The notes beneath the pieces were generated by a model, which had not been told where the DNA came from, did not search any database, and saw only the letters and a list, made by a program, of their open reading frames with translations. The translations under genes and the position numbers were made by a program. From Artemisia argyi (lineage: Eukaryota > Streptophyta > Magnoliopsida > Asterales > Asteraceae): a DNA stretch of 64,000 bases. Shown here piece by piece: positions 52,990 to 64,000 of this stretch. The stretch lies in assembly GCA_030686995.1 (NCBI GenBank), contig CM060704.1, positions 119,142,042-119,206,041 of the forward strand, read 5' to 3'. Each line of letters begins with the position of its first letter. Position 1 is the first letter of the stretch.

Positions 52990-53756
52990 AGTTCCACCCA
53001 ATCACGAGTGTCATGGGGACCACTACATAATTCGCATGAAGAAGTGATTTTGTTCACTTGGATTGAAGGCTTAGGAGCTTCGTAAGATTTCATGAGAAAC
53101 TTGAATTGGTCTTCAAGTTTCATGATCCTACGGTCGGGAGTGCTAGAATTGTCCGAAGGCAAAGATATTGCCTTGACCATTTTGTTCAAATCACGGGGAT
53201 CGTTCCAACTTTCGTTGTCATAGAGAGCAAGATCTTCTATGAGTTCCCATGATTCTTCCGCACTTAGATCACGTAGCTTACCACCGACCGATTGGTCAAT
53301 GGTTCGCCTTGTGGAGAGATCGATATGGTCATAGAAGATTTGGACTTGGAGCCAAAGATCTATGCCATGATGAGGGACTTTTTGGAGTAAGTCCTTGAAA
53401 AGAGTCCATGCTTCATATAGAGTTTCACCTTGACGTTGTTGGAACATCAAGATATCATTTCTAAGCTTAGTAGTTCTCCCCGCTGGGAAAAATTGAGCAA
53501 GGAAACGAGTGGTGAGATCATCCCATGAGGTGATGGATCCCGCGGGTAAACGTTCAAGCCATTGACTAGCTTGATCTCGTAGAGAGAATTGGAATAGACG
53601 TAATCGGGTCGACTCTCTAGTTGTAGCATCAAGGTCTATAGAATCTACGATTTTAAGGAAATCCTTGAGATGTTGATTAGGATCTTCGGAACGAAGTCCA
53701 TGGAATGCACATCCGCTTTGCACCAACCGGATGGTGTCGGATCGCAAGGGGGACAC
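52990..53756 (-). pseudogene. gag: F2 Gag, N-terminal and capsid part (Athila type), truncated by H
   Basis: Retrotrans_gag domain on the minus strand: EDPNQHLKDFLKIVDSIDL, RLFQFSLRDQASQWLERLPA, TSWDDLTTRFLAQFFPAGRT, LRNDILMFQQRQGETLYEAW and KVPHHGIDLWLQVQIFY are Athila Gag signatures. The C-terminal side enters CELCSGPHDTRDWVE and is cut at AGTTC by F1, continuing at 33592. The 5' side is cut by the LTR of H at 53757, so the real start codon is outside the window. This fragment itself shows no stop. Confidence 0.8.
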
Positions 53757-54091
53757 TGTAGGACCGTAGAACAACCTATTTCACATATGATTCAAGCCTA
53801 GATCTAGAGAGAGAAAGTAAGTAGAGAGAGAGAGTGGATGGGATCTCCTAGTGTGTAAAAGAAAGACAATGTAATTAACTAAGAGAACCAACCTCTCAAA
53901 TGAGGTTTACAAGAGTATTTATACATGAAGTCTAGGGCATCATCTATCTTATACATTATTACACTAATGGCCCTTAGACTTTCACAAAACATGAATACTA
54001 AGCCTAAACTTCATCATAATGATATTTTAAAGCAACCTATAACAATACGTTAATGACCGACACTTTTTATAAATAAAATACGATGCTAACA
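53757..54091 (-). repeat. H 3' LTR
   Basis: 335 bp, minus strand TGTTAGCATCG...GGTCCTACA, following AGGGGGAGAT (54092-54101). TATA-like sequence on the minus strand GTATAAATA near 53916-53925. A short GA-rich run is at 53804-53835. Confidence 0.85.
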
Positions 54092-54101
54092 ATCTCCCCC
54101 T

Positions 54102-56640
54102 AAGTGTTGGTCATTGAAGGTTGCGCGACGTCATCATCTTTGTCTTCATACTTTAACATGCATAGCTCTTGACATCTTTAAGAATCATTAGATGAGTCAT
54201 AGTACTTTGTTCATTGTTCTTCGTTCATCGATGTAGATATGATCCAATGATGTCATCTGCCTTTTGGACACTTATGCGTTTGTGGTGGTTGTCTGCCATT
54301 CCAACATGCTCATACATCTTAAGTCTTTGTGATACATGCATTTGTTGTTCCCGTTCTTTCACCTTGATCTTTGTCACTTTACTTTGTAGATTCTTCTTTT
54401 TGGCGAAGAATCTTTCTTTGACTGTTACTATCCTTTGATCTTTGTGAGAACTTTCCTTTGACTTTGTTGATGCATGTATGAGCATGTGGAATCTTTCGCC
54501 ATGGAGATGATGTATATCTGCAGGTAAACAGTTAGCAATAAATCAACCGGTACTTACAGATAAGGAATTAGAGATCGTCAACAGCATAGTGTGAAGACTC
54601 CTTCTAACCCTTACCATGGCCGTTCCCATATCAGATACTCCCGAAAAAGCTTACGAGACCTACTAAGTAGCTCAATGACTGGGTGAGTTGCTGGGGATCA
54701 CTCCACGACTGTAGACCGTTTGAAACCACCGCGAACACTAAGCGTAACCCATAAAGAATTACCGAAGTGACCTGCTGTCAGGGCTGCTTGATGTTGACCC
54801 TGGCAGGAATTTCCGTTCAATCATTGAGAATATACATAAGTAAATTCTCTCAAAAACGTTCTCGGCAGATTGCTAAGATCTGCGTAGGACTCTTAAGTTT
54901 ACATCTGGCGTCCTTAATGATGAACAACCAGTGTAGAAATATCATGTGTTCCTATGAGATCTTTTGATGAATCACGGGGCTCTAGACTCGATAAGTGCAC
55001 ATTTGGTTTCCTATGCGGAGATTAGGGAGAGGTCTCCTGCTTCAATATCAACCATCTCTAAGAGACAGGTCGATAGATTATGCCGGTTCCCCGTGAGAAT
55101 GAAACAAGCTCTTTTAAGAGAACTTGAGTGGCTAGAAGGTTTAGTGCAGTGCGTCACTGGGTCCATGACGTCTTTATCTTCAATACCGATGTCACCTTAG
55201 TAACAACCAGTAGCATATGAATTGAACCCGGTGTCTGCCCTAAGGTTGAACATATGGAGGGTTATTTCTTTTCACCCTTTTTCATAACTTTTCTTTTTAA
55301 TTCTTCAACCCCTTCTTTCTCATTTCTCATTTTCTCCTTTTTTTCAATCATACCTAAGGACTTCTAATTCTAATCTATTGGAATTGTCCTTGGGTAGATC
55401 CCTCCGGTTCTGGCGGATCATAGGACGGTTTTCCCTAACCTTAGTCACCTTATAACTCCATGAATCCTATAATTGCCATGAAACCTTTGATTGAAAATCT
55501 CTCAAAGTGTTTATGAATATAAACACATTTTTGTTGACACTTTGAGAGTTTTTGTTTCTTATGAAGGACTCCCCCTTCACATGTGCTCATGAATTTTTAA
55601 GAAATTTGCACATGCGTGAGGAGTTTGCACTTTTTGAATTGATCCACTTTCATTGAACATGACCGATTCGAGACACGCTTACATCACTAGTTAGACTAGC
55701 TTGAAATTATTACCCGTCCTGGTCAAGTCCAAAGAAAGTATCTCGATACGGTACATTCTACTCAGACAAGTCCTATTCGAGACACGCTTACATCACTAGT
55801 TAGACTAGCTTGAAATTATTACCCGTCCAGGACAAGTCTTTTCGATTACTGACATTTTAAGCTTCGTCAATTCCTTGGTACTTACTGAGTCGAGCTCTTT
55901 TCAGATTCAGTCACAATCTTTAAACATCTTTGATCACATTATAATCATGTCTTCTCCCCCTCAAAAATAGCATAACGTGATATTTTTTATTTCAACTGAT
56001 TAAGAAAAAGCTTTTTTGGAGAGATAGACAGATTTCATTTTGCATGAATTCGGAACATTTTGTTTTTGTACTCCCCCTTAATGATAGCACATTTTAAAAT
56101 CAATAAAGGGTTTTGAGGGAGTTATCTTTGAGCACTCATTTGAAAGATTTAGAAAAATCTTTTGCTGAATCTTGAAAAAGTGCTCAAGATTACTATTTTG
56201 AAAACGAGTTTTTGTTAGAAGTCTTTTTCGTTTGTTTAGACTCGAACTTTTTGAAAAAGATTTCGTCCTTGAAAATACGAGTCCTTGATTTGAAATAATC
56301 AGAAGTCATCATTCGGGTCCGGGTTTCGTACTGAAGTATACGAAAGCCATTGTGAAGAAACTTTTGAGAAACGACATGTTTTAGAAAAACATTTTAAAGA
56401 ACTCCCGTTCAAGCATCTGTACATGTCCGTATCATTTTTGAATGACATTTCTAGAAACGTACAGAATATTGATTTATACGAGAGACATGTCGTGAGAAGA
56501 ATATTTTTGGATTTTTTGATTTTATATGTTTTTGTATTTTTTGAAATTTTATATTTTTGTATTTTGTTTTGTTGGTTTTTCAAATTTTGTATTTTGTTTT
56601 TTCAAAAATATTTACAGCGAAGCGATTTTGAAAACATTTT
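54102..56640 (-). other. H 3' noncoding region
   Basis: About 2.5 kb without a convincing gene; the ORFs at 54225-54485, 54964-55200 and 56299-56583 look accidental. A 54-bp direct repeat lies at 55666-55719 and 55775-55828. Purine/pyrimidine strings such as CTCCCCCTTAATGATAGC (about 56071), TCTCCCCCTCAAAAATAGC (about 55952) and ACTCCCCCTTCACATGTGC (about 55568) are minus-strand GGGGGAG tracts, that is, internal polypurine-like copies. Confidence 0.6.
55666..55828 (-). repeat. 54-bp direct repeat, period 109, in the H 3' region
   Basis: 55666-55719 and 55775-55828 share ATTCGAGACACGCTTACATC through TTATTACCCGTCC without a visible mismatch, with different 55-bp spacers. Confidence 0.75.
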
Positions 56641-59103
56641 TCAAGAAGATTCGAGAAGACGTTCTAGCTCCTCAGGAGTTAGGCTTCGCATGCCAATTCG
56701 TCGAACTAAGTAGTCAAACCTTTCTTTTGGAAGGGCTTTAGTAAATAGATCGGCGAGTTGGTAATCAGTCTTAACGAAAAATAATTCAACAGTACCCTCT
56801 TCCACGTGTTCTTTGATGAAATGGTAGCGGACTTTGATATGCTTCATCTTAGAATGATGTACGGGATTGCACGAGATGGCTATGGCACTTTTTGAGTCAC
56901 AATACATAGGTATTCTGTCAAAAGTAAAGCCATAATCTGTGAGCTGTGTCCGCATCCAAAGAACTTGGGCACAACACGCAGATAGAGACACATACTCGGC
57001 TTCGGCGGTTGATAGTGCAGTACAATCCTGTTTCTTTGACGACCAACATACTAGCTTTTCACCCAAAAATTGTGCTCCACCTGATGTACTCTTTGCTGTA
57101 ACTTGATCACCGGCATGGTCTGCATCTGAAAATGCTGTTAGATTAAACTCCGAATCCTTCGGATACCAAAGTCCCATGTTAATGGTGCTTCGTAGGTACC
57201 GAAAGATCCATTTAACCTCTTTGAGGTGAAGTTCGGTAGGCTTAGCCTGAAACCGTGCTAACAAACAAACAGCAAATTGAATATCGGGTCGGCTAGCAGT
57301 TAGGTACATGAGAGAACCGATCATGCTCCGATATTTCTTCGGATCGATGGGTTTCCCAAACAAATCAGCACCTAATTTTGGTGAAGTGACCATTGGAGTA
57401 CCAACGGAATCACAGTTTTCCATTCCATGTTTTTTCAAAATCTCTATAGTATATTTAGCTTGATTGATAAAAATACCACGAGGGGATTGATGTATTTGTA
57501 AACCAAGAAAGAATTTTAGTTCCCCCATCATGGACATTTCAAATTTGCTTTTCATGAGATTTTCAAAATGTTTTGAATGATTCGGATTAGTGGACCCAAA
57601 GATAATGTCGTCCACGTAAATCTGAACAATCAAAATGTCATCTTTGAATTTTTTGATAAACAAGGTGTCATCAACTGTTCCTTTGGTGAAATTGTTATTG
57701 AGCAAGAAAGATGAGAGTTCGTCATACCACGCTCTTGGAGCTTGTTTTAAACCATAAATGGCTTTCTTAAGCTTGTAGACGTAGTCTGGATGATCTTTGT
57801 CGATGAATCCCTCTGGCTGACTCACATACACTTCTTCTTTCAGAGTTCCATTCAAGAAAGCTGTCTTAATGTCCATCTGATAGACTGTGATGTTTTTGTG
57901 AGCTGCATAGGCTAAGAAAATCCGGACTGCTTCAAGTCTAGCTACAGGCGCGAATGATTCTTCGAAATCTATCCCTTCTTCTTGTGGATATCCTTTAGCC
58001 ACGAGACGAGCTTTGTTGCGAATAACAGTCATTTCCTCATCCAGTTTGTTCTTCCATAACCACTTGAGATCAAGAACTCGTTTATCAAGTGGTCGTTCAA
58101 CAAGTTCCCAACTATCATGTAACAGGTATTGAAGAAATTCCTCCTGCATCGCTTCAATCCAAGGGTTTTCTGCCATTGCTTCCCGAATGTTCTTTGGTAC
58201 TTTGGTGCTTATTGAGCAAATGTAAATGCACAATTCGAGATCGGTGGCAAGTTGTCTCCTCGTCTGAACTGGCATTGAAGGATCACCAATAACATGTACT
58301 AACGGATGGTCTTTTGTCCATTGAAACGTAGAAGGGTACCTTTGGTTGAACGAATGTGTGTTAGATGGTTCTTGTAACCTTGAAGAAGATTCAGCAGAGT
58401 CTGATGCAAACGGGTTTTCAAATACTTCTTCTCCTTCTTCTAACGCAACATCGTTTGAATTATTTGTAGGTTCTTCTTGAAAATTTGTGTTTTGATTTTG
58501 CTCATCAACTCTTGGTAGTTCAGTTTCAAGTACTGGAGTGGCTTGAGTAGATGTAGATGATGTTGAGGTAGTTGGTGCTTCAGCTTCGATTGTTGTAGAT
58601 GCATCCAGTGGTGGTGGTGGTGGTTGATGGTTGTGAGCGAGTGCAGCGGAATGTTGTTGAGATGCATTTGTCGAAGTTCCACCATAATATTCATCAAACA
58701 TTAACTCGAAGAAATTTTCCAGTTCTTGTTCTGAGGGTTTGTCCGTGTTTGTTGACTGAGCTCCTTGAGGCACGAGTCCTGAACTGATGTGTCCAGAAGT
58801 CTGACTGTTTGGTGCGGGTCCTAATCTGGTTTGATTAGAAGCCATCAGATTAAGCGCGGGTTCTAGAGCGTATCTCTCAGAAGCCATCTGTGAAATCTCG
58901 TCAAACTTCACATTCATCGTCTCCATTATCTTTTTCGTTCTTCTATTATACACCCTGAATGCCCTCGAGTTTTCTGAATATCCAATGAAGATTCCAATAT
59001 CACCCTTAGCTTTTAACTTCCCTAGATCTTCTCTATCATTCGTCGGATAGCACAAAGCGCCAAACACGTGAAGGTAAGAGATGTCAAGTTTTCGATTGTT
59101 CAC
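56641..59103 (-). CDS. pol: H Pol: reverse transcriptase and RNase H
   Basis: 820 codons downstream of a stop at 59152-59154, in the same frame as the integrase ORF. It starts in the end of integrase ([28 protein letters not shown]), then a variable Ser/Thr linker. RT follows from [11 protein letters not shown] through [12 protein letters not shown] to YVDDIIFGS (YVDD at 57608-57619). Then [20 protein letters not shown] and RNase H with [28 protein letters not shown] and the end [14 protein letters not shown]. All catalytic motifs are kept. Confidence 0.9.
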   Translation of the reverse strand: MNNRKLDISYLHVFGALCYPTNDREDLGKLKAKGDIGIFIGYSENSRAFRVYNRRTKKIMETMNVKFDEISQMASERYALEPALNLMASNQTRLGPAPNSQTSGHISSGLVPQGAQSTNTDKPSEQELENFFELMFDEYYGGTSTNASQQHSAALAHNHQPPPPPLDASTTIEAEAPTTSTSSTSTQATPVLETELPRVDEQNQNTNFQEEPTNNSNDVALEEGEEVFENPFASDSAESSSRLQEPSNTHSFNQRYPSTFQWTKDHPLVHVIGDPSMPVQTRRQLATDLELCIYICSISTKVPKNIREAMAENPWIEAMQEEFLQYLLHDSWELVERPLDKRVLDLKWLWKNKLDEEMTVIRNKARLVAKGYPQEEGIDFEESFAPVARLEAVRIFLAYAAHKNITVYQMDIKTAFLNGTLKEEVYVSQPEGFIDKDHPDYVYKLKKAIYGLKQAPRAWYDELSSFLLNNNFTKGTVDDTLFIKKFKDDILIVQIYVDDIIFGSTNPNHSKHFENLMKSKFEMSMMGELKFFLGLQIHQSPRGIFINQAKYTIEILKKHGMENCDSVGTPMVTSPKLGADLFGKPIDPKKYRSMIGSLMYLTASRPDIQFAVCLLARFQAKPTELHLKEVKWIFRYLRSTINMGLWYPKDSEFNLTAFSDADHAGDQVTAKSTSGGAQFLGEKLVCWSSKKQDCTALSTAEAEYVSLSACCAQVLWMRTQLTDYGFTFDRIPMYCDSKSAIAISCNPVHHSKMKHIKVRYHFIKEHVEEGTVELFFVKTDYQLADLFTKALPKERFDYLVRRIGMRSLTPEELERLLESS

Positions 59104-59151
59104 TAGCTCATATGGGGTTTTATTGAATCTTGGATGTACTAGGGATCGGTT

Positions 59152-60117
59152 TTAAGTGAAACAAGCAGTGGCAACAGCATCAGCCCATAAGAATAGTGGT
59201 GCACTAGAATAAATCAGCATTGTGCGAGCAGCTTCCACAAGAGTTCGATTTCTTCTTTCAACTACCCCATTCTGCTGTGGAGTTCTAACAACTGATGTTT
59301 GGTGAGTGATTCCCACATCTTCAAAGTAGGTTCTTAACTCCTGATTTGTGAATTCTGTGCCATTATCTGTTCTTACAATCCTTACTGGAGCTTGAAGTAG
59401 AACTTGGATACGCTTCAGAAAGGTGATGATGGTACCTGGTGCTTCGTCTTTTGATCTCAAAAACTTTACCCAAATATATCTTGAATAATCATCAACAATA
59501 ACGAGAATATACTTCTTCCCATTAAAGCTTTCAACTCTCATTGGGCCACATAAGTCCATGTGCAACAAATGTAACCTTGCTTCCGAACTAGGTACGGTTT
59601 TGGGTTTATATGATGCTCTTTTGCTTTTTCCTTGTTCACATGATGGACATAGATGATCCTTGGTGTATTTGAACTTAGGAAGTCCGGTGACGATGTTGTC
59701 TTTGGCTAACTTGTTGATGGTGTCGAAATTGAGATGGGATAATCTTCTATGCCACAGCCAGGACTTAGTTTCGGTTGCCCTTGTCATAAGACAAATTGGT
59801 GATGTAGAAGCCATTTGGTTGATGTCGATAGCATACAAGTTTGTACCACGATTACCAGATAAGAGAGCATCACCAACCAAATTTCTTATGAAAACCGTGT
59901 TTCTCCTGAATGCAACTTCTAAATCTGCATCACAAAACTGCCCAACTGAAAACAAGTTGTGTCCCAACCCTTCGACGTAGTAAACTCGAGTGATCAAAAA
60001 ATTCCCAAACTGAAGATCTCCATAACCCTGAATAGCTGCTACATGATCATTTCCAAAGCGTACAGTTCCCATGAATTTCCAGATGAAATTGATCAGCAGC
60101 TTTAAATTCCCGGTCAT
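59152..60117 (-). CDS. pol: H Pol: protease and integrase
   Basis: The ATG at 60117 lies just after the protease motif; the frame is open back to about 60229 and includes WIVDSGCSKHMTG (about 60150-60112). Integrase: WHRRLSHLNF, CPSCEQGKSKRAS (zinc region), HMDLCGPMRVESFNGKKYIL, RTDNGTEF and QQNGVVERRNRTL give the DDE core. It ends at TAA 59152-59154, in [15 protein letters not shown] sequence where relatives have a glutamine codon, so one point change separates it from the RT part. Confidence 0.9.
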   Translation of the reverse strand: MTGNLKLLINFIWKFMGTVRFGNDHVAAIQGYGDLQFGNFLITRVYYVEGLGHNLFSVGQFCDADLEVAFRRNTVFIRNLVGDALLSGNRGTNLYAIDINQMASTSPICLMTRATETKSWLWHRRLSHLNFDTINKLAKDNIVTGLPKFKYTKDHLCPSCEQGKSKRASYKPKTVPSSEARLHLLHMDLCGPMRVESFNGKKYILVIVDDYSRYIWVKFLRSKDEAPGTIITFLKRIQVLLQAPVRIVRTDNGTEFTNQELRTYFEDVGITHQTSVVRTPQQNGVVERRNRTLVEAARTMLIYSSAPLFLWADAVATACFT

Positions 60118-60691
60118 GTGCTTGGAGCAACCCGAGTCGACGATCCAAAGACATATTTCGATAACCTGCCAATAACAGAAGAATTTGTATTTGGAAACCG
60201 TTTTGAATTTGGTTCCATGGGGTTAGGGGTACATTCTAAATCACACTCAAAGACAGTTTCTACATGTTTATCTTGAACTATTTCAAATTTTCCATCATTG
60301 AGTATAAATTCTCTACCCGTTGGAATCCAAACACAATACTTAAGATAGTTCCTAGGCGTGTGACTATTAGTGGTGTTCCTAATTCTTTTAATTAGGTTTC
60401 CAACAAATCTAGATTTTGCACTAGGACCTTTCGAAACGCTCTTCTGTTCAGGCGTACCATTCACATTCTTAGAAACACATTCATCATGAACATCATTAAT
60501 TAAACATTTCTTGCATATTAAACAAACAGTATTAGAACCAGTACTTTCAACATTACATTCAGATGAATCATGTTTCTTATTGAAAAGCGATAAATTCCTA
60601 GGGTGTTCTTCTACTTCTTCAACTTTATTCTTGCAACTACTCTTAGAGACAGGCGAGACTCTATTGTTCCTTGTATTGCTCCTAGGCTTTA
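60114..60691 (-). CDS. gag: H Gag C-terminal part (truncated by G)
   Basis: One open minus-strand frame from the G insertion (60691) to TGA at 60114-60116. It includes CLICKKCLINDVHDEC, a Cys/His cluster, the WIPTGREF segment and the end STRVAPST. Its last 116 bases or so overlap the pol frame, which is shifted by -1. In relatives I know, the STRVAPS ending overlaps the protease DSGCSKHMTG in the same way, so both frames appear to be used. Confidence 0.75.
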
Positions 60692-62472
60692 TGTAACAAT
60701 TCTCAATTTCAGGTTAACTTTTATTCCCGAAAATTTCACTATTCACGTTTTACTATTCACTTTTCACTATTCATCTCAGAAATTTTTATTTCATATTCTC
60801 GTAAGTTAAACTATTTTAACGATAATCCGAGAGTTTGACGCTCGTCGGATCATTTCTGCAAAAATCACAAAGCCGTGTCCGAGATTTACTTTTAGGTTTA
60901 AACGTCCTTCTAGCATCCCGATATGTCCATAAAACATTATAAACAATAGAAATATGATTTTCTCTCATTTTAGGACAATTCCAAAAGTTTCGGAATTTTA
61001 CGTTTTTCAGTTCAGCGTTTTACGCGAATTGCGCGTTTTAGACCCGTGTTTCCAGTTTTTAGCAGGGTTTTCGCACCCGATAGAACCTACCACTCATTTT
61101 ATATTTTATTATGGACTATATTGACATGTTTAACCATATTTATAAGTTTCAGATTTTTAGGATACCCAGTTTTACGTTTCGTGACTTAACAACTTACGGT
61201 TAGCGATTAACGGGACCAAAACTCACTACATAACTTATATAAGGCCAAGATTCATCCACCTAGTCCCTTCCCCTTGTCCATGAACGTGTATATGGTGGCC
61301 TTGGTGGCTTGATAATAAGCCTAGGAAAGTATGTGGTCTAAGAACAACCAAGTATGCATAGATGTGTTTAGTTTTTAACCATTAGTTCATTATACTTCAT
61401 GTGTTCCAATTTTAACCACAAGTAAGTACTAGCTAACCTCCTCACTTGCACTATAAAAGGAAACTCATCTCTTCATTCTTTTCATCACCATTTAAAACTT
61501 CCCAACATAATTCCATAGCTTCATCATCTTTGATCTTCAAGTTACAAATTACATACCAAAGTTCAAGGTCTTAGTATTCTCTACCTAGTTCTTAAGTTTG
61601 TTTGGTGATTCCATGGTTGAATTAGGAGCTACACAAGGTTACTAGGGCTGAAGTTAAATGATTTTCACAAGGGTTATATCAAGGCTAGCAAGGGTTACAA
61701 GAGTTATGGTGAAGGGTTTACAAGCTTAGGTTTAGTGTCCTAGTTCTATACTTGACTTCCTTTCTTTAGAAAGCCAAAAGTTGTAAGCAAACCCTTATAC
61801 ATTTTCTTGCTCAATATCATTTCATGCTTATTATGTTTCTTTCATGCTATATATGGTCTTTGTATTGTGTTCATGATGTTTAAAAATGGATAAAACAAGT
61901 ATTGGTATACATATGTTAACTTATGACAAGTAAACAAGCAAACTAGTGATTTTTATGAAAAACCACGACCACAATAGTATAACTTTGATATTTGACACTT
62001 ACTTACTGTTAAAGAGGACTTAACAAGGAAAACATAGCAATTTGAATCACCCAAAACGAGTACACGAGTCAAAAGTTATGACCATTTGAAGTTAGCGAAA
62101 CCAAAACGGCAAATCTGCCTAAATAGCATTCTGATCAAATTATGATTTTGAAAGTCCCACTTCTGGTCCGATTCATCAAAAAGTTAAAACACGAAAGTTG
62201 TCCGGAACGACGTTTTCGTTCAGGAACAAAGAAGCTCGAGCCCTGAAAACGCTTTCTGAGTGATAAATTTCTTCAAATTCTTAACAGCCCATTTTTAGAC
62301 CAAAGTTACTATATAATCATTATAATTAGATGAGACCAAGAGGTCTAATGACCTAAAGCCGAGACCACAACCATGGCTAAAGCCAAGGTTGAGTCTCAAG
62401 ATCATGGTAACAATGACCAAGGTCACGGCAAAGCTACGGCTAAAGACCATATAACTATTAAAGATCAAAAAG

Positions 62473-62598
<126 letters not shown>

Positions 62599-63144
62599 AT
62601 CAAATACTACAATAGTAGGGAGCCTCATGTGAGGAGTTCATTGAGTAAGCCGTCGAGACGAGTTGTGGATTTACGAGTTAAAGTGTCCTGGCTCCTCGAA
62701 CGTTTACTTCATGACTTCTGAATTATGTCAGCCCGAACGGTAGTAAGAGATATACAAACTGTACATGTTTCATAGACCACTTATATTCAAAGACTTACAC
62801 TATATACTAAGTACTACATCATGAACATTATGCAAGACATATATAGGCAATTCTTCGTATTCTTAGACGTTACTCCAAACCTAAGTCGCAACGTTCTATT
62901 ATAAGCTGCTCTTAGAGACTTTCGCGATTCGACTACCACTATCATTTCTCATTACATAGACTTAAGGTGAGTCATAGCCCCTACTCTTTTCGTACTTGTT
63001 TTAACTATTGGGGGGGATACATGCTCAACTACTTGTTTACTTGTACAAATACTCAAAACGTCTATACTTGACTGTGTTATACTTGATTGCTTACATACAT
63101 GACTGCGTTATACTTAATTGCGTTATTCTATTTATTGACTAGTA

Positions 63145-63228
63145 GTTGTCTTTGGGAAGTGACTCCCAGTTGTCTTTGGGAAGTGGCTCCCAGTTGTCTT
63201 TGGGAATTGACTCCCAGTTGTCTTTGAT
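63145..63228 (+). repeat. 24-bp tandem repeat in LTR G
   Basis: GTTGTCTTTGGGAAGTGACTCCCA is repeated at 63145, 63169 and 63193 with one or two changes, plus a partial copy at 63217. GGGAAGTGACTCCC can form a short hairpin in each unit. Confidence 0.85.
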
Positions 63229-63800
63229 ACATCCTAACATTTGCGAATATTGGATACATCATAAAAGTGAGGTCTTCGGAGATGAAGTATAGACTCACTT
63301 CTAATTGCTTAAATTGTCTTGATGATCTTATACATGTCTTTATTATACTATATTTGTAGCAGTGGGTTGTGAACACACAGGTTACAAGTCTCTTATGGCG
63401 GGACTTGTAACTGAGTGGATTCTCAATGCCTTTGCTGTGTGATCATTCTTTAAGGCTTTTTCAACTGTTTTAAGACAAACTCTATGAACTCACCAACCAT
63501 TGTGTTGACACTTTAGCATGTTATCTCAGGTCTATAAGGCGATAGCTAGTGCGTGGAACTTAGAGTCAAGCTGCATATTCTGAAGACTTACGCTTTTATC
63601 ATTTACCATTCAAAACACTTGTATACATTTATGTATCATACTTTGAAATCTCATGTTGGTAACTTTGAATTCATTAATCGAATGGTAACTTTTCAAAACG
63701 TCTCATTTAGAGTTCGTTTTTTATAACTTGTACTTTGTATTATGAAGTAGCACTCCTGTGACACAGTCTTCCGCTGCGGTATTTTGGGGGTGTTACAGAT

Positions 63801-63813
63801 TGGTACCAGAGCC
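63801..63813 (+). promoter_or_regulatory. Primer-binding site of Gypsy element G
   Basis: TGGTACCAGAGCC, three bases after the LTR, with one change (C for T) from the usual Met-tRNA site at the sixth base. Confidence 0.8.
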
Positions 63814-64000
63814 TTGGTTATAGAGAACTAGGTTGCATTTAGTGCCTAGACTATAACTGCTATATACGTTGAGACCTTCCTCTTTATTTGCCTTTCACAC
63901 AATACATACACTTATGCTTTTTGGTTAGAGGTTTGCTTAGTTCCACGCTGTTAGATGATGTGACTTTAGTATTATAAGGAGCCCCAGAGATTCGTTGAGT
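63814..64000 (+). other. Leader of Gypsy element G
   Basis: Untranslated sequence after the primer site. TTGGTTATAGAGAACTAGG and CTAGACTATAAC resemble the D leader at about 16953-17000. The window ends before gag. Confidence 0.6.

Larger units (their letters stand above)
18030..53756 (-). mobile_element. Athila-like non-autonomous element F2 (interrupted by J, F1 and H)
   Basis: A minus-strand element. Its 3' LTR is 18030-19005 plus 29301-29773, its 3' noncoding region 29774-32261, its protease-like ORF 32262-33269, and its gag 33273-33592 continuing at 52990-53756. The 5' LTR lies beyond H, outside the window. LTRs resemble those of F1, and Gag is of the Athila type. No RT, RNase H or integrase occurs between gag and the 3' LTR once inserts are ignored, so F2 depends on proteins supplied in trans. 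All three insertion sites show matching 5-bp duplications or one visible half. Confidence 0.75.

Noticed and set aside
54225..55200. ORFs in the H 3' region
   Set aside because: They are short, overlap on both strands and have no domain; the region behaves as 3' noncoding sequence of a Copia element.
63145..63228. CRISPR-like array
   Set aside because: The 24-bp units are directly adjacent with no spacers, in a plant LTR; this is a simple tandem repeat.

Overview
The window is plant nuclear DNA made almost entirely of nested LTR retrotransposons. I see no ordinary host gene, rRNA or tRNA gene. The sequence is AT-rich, with TG...CA LTRs, 5-bp target-site duplications, plant-type primer-binding sites (TGGTATCAGAGCC and TGGCGCC types), polypurine tracts and Copia and Gypsy Gag/Pol proteins. 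Several proteins belong to retroelement families I know mainly from daisy-family (Asteraceae) genomes: the 3' ORFs of the Copia elements, the antisense gypsy-type transposon protein, and the Gag/protease-like ORFs of the Athila-like elements. An Asteraceae genome is therefore my best inference, but it is recalled and not searched.

Layout, left to right. (1) 1-2411: 3' end of a Sirevirus-type Copia element L, with a late ORF, repeated polypurine tracts and a 3' LTR. L is inserted in the gag of a decayed Copia element E (2412-10152). (2) E is split by a 3.5-kb solo LTR (A, 3224-6712, TSD GCTAT) and by a small TIR element (8836-9389). E has lost everything between protease and the C-terminal end of its 3' ORF. 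(3) 10153-11250: truncated LTR C of the A family. (4) About 11251-18029: 3' part of a Tekay-like Gypsy LTR plus leader (D), split by solo LTR B (12486-16701, TSD ATGTG), which belongs to the A family in inverted orientation. (5) From 18030 rightwards: a minus-strand Athila-like non-autonomous element F2. Its 3' LTR is split by a complete Tat-type Gypsy element J (19006-29295, TSD TATAT). J carries gag, pol and a multi-exon antisense gene. (6) F1 (33598-52989, TSD AGTTC), a shorter relative of F2, sits in F2's gag. (7) A very young Copia element K (35301-48415, TSD GAAAG; one LTR difference seen in 442 bp) sits in F1. (8) H (53757 to beyond the window), a minus-strand Copia element, is inserted at the 5' end of F2's gag. 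(9) A Tekay-like LTR G (60692-63797) with its leader is inserted in H's gag.

How the pieces work. J and K are structurally full length. J needs only one stop codon in protease to explain its split gag-pol; K has one stop between RT and RNase H. F1 and F2 encode no reverse transcriptase or integrase. They keep LTRs, a TGGCGCC-type PBS, a hairpin and polypurine signals, and a protease-like ORF without the catalytic motif, so they must be moved by proteins supplied in trans. LTR divergence fits the nesting: K is youngest, F1 differs at roughly 1%, J at 9 of 490 positions. The most notable items are the antisense intron-containing gene in J, the divergent ORF pair in K, the inverted TGACG arrays upstream of the TATA box in F1/F2, and the coding-free long-LTR family A/B/C with its conserved 16-bp GGCGCC palindrome.
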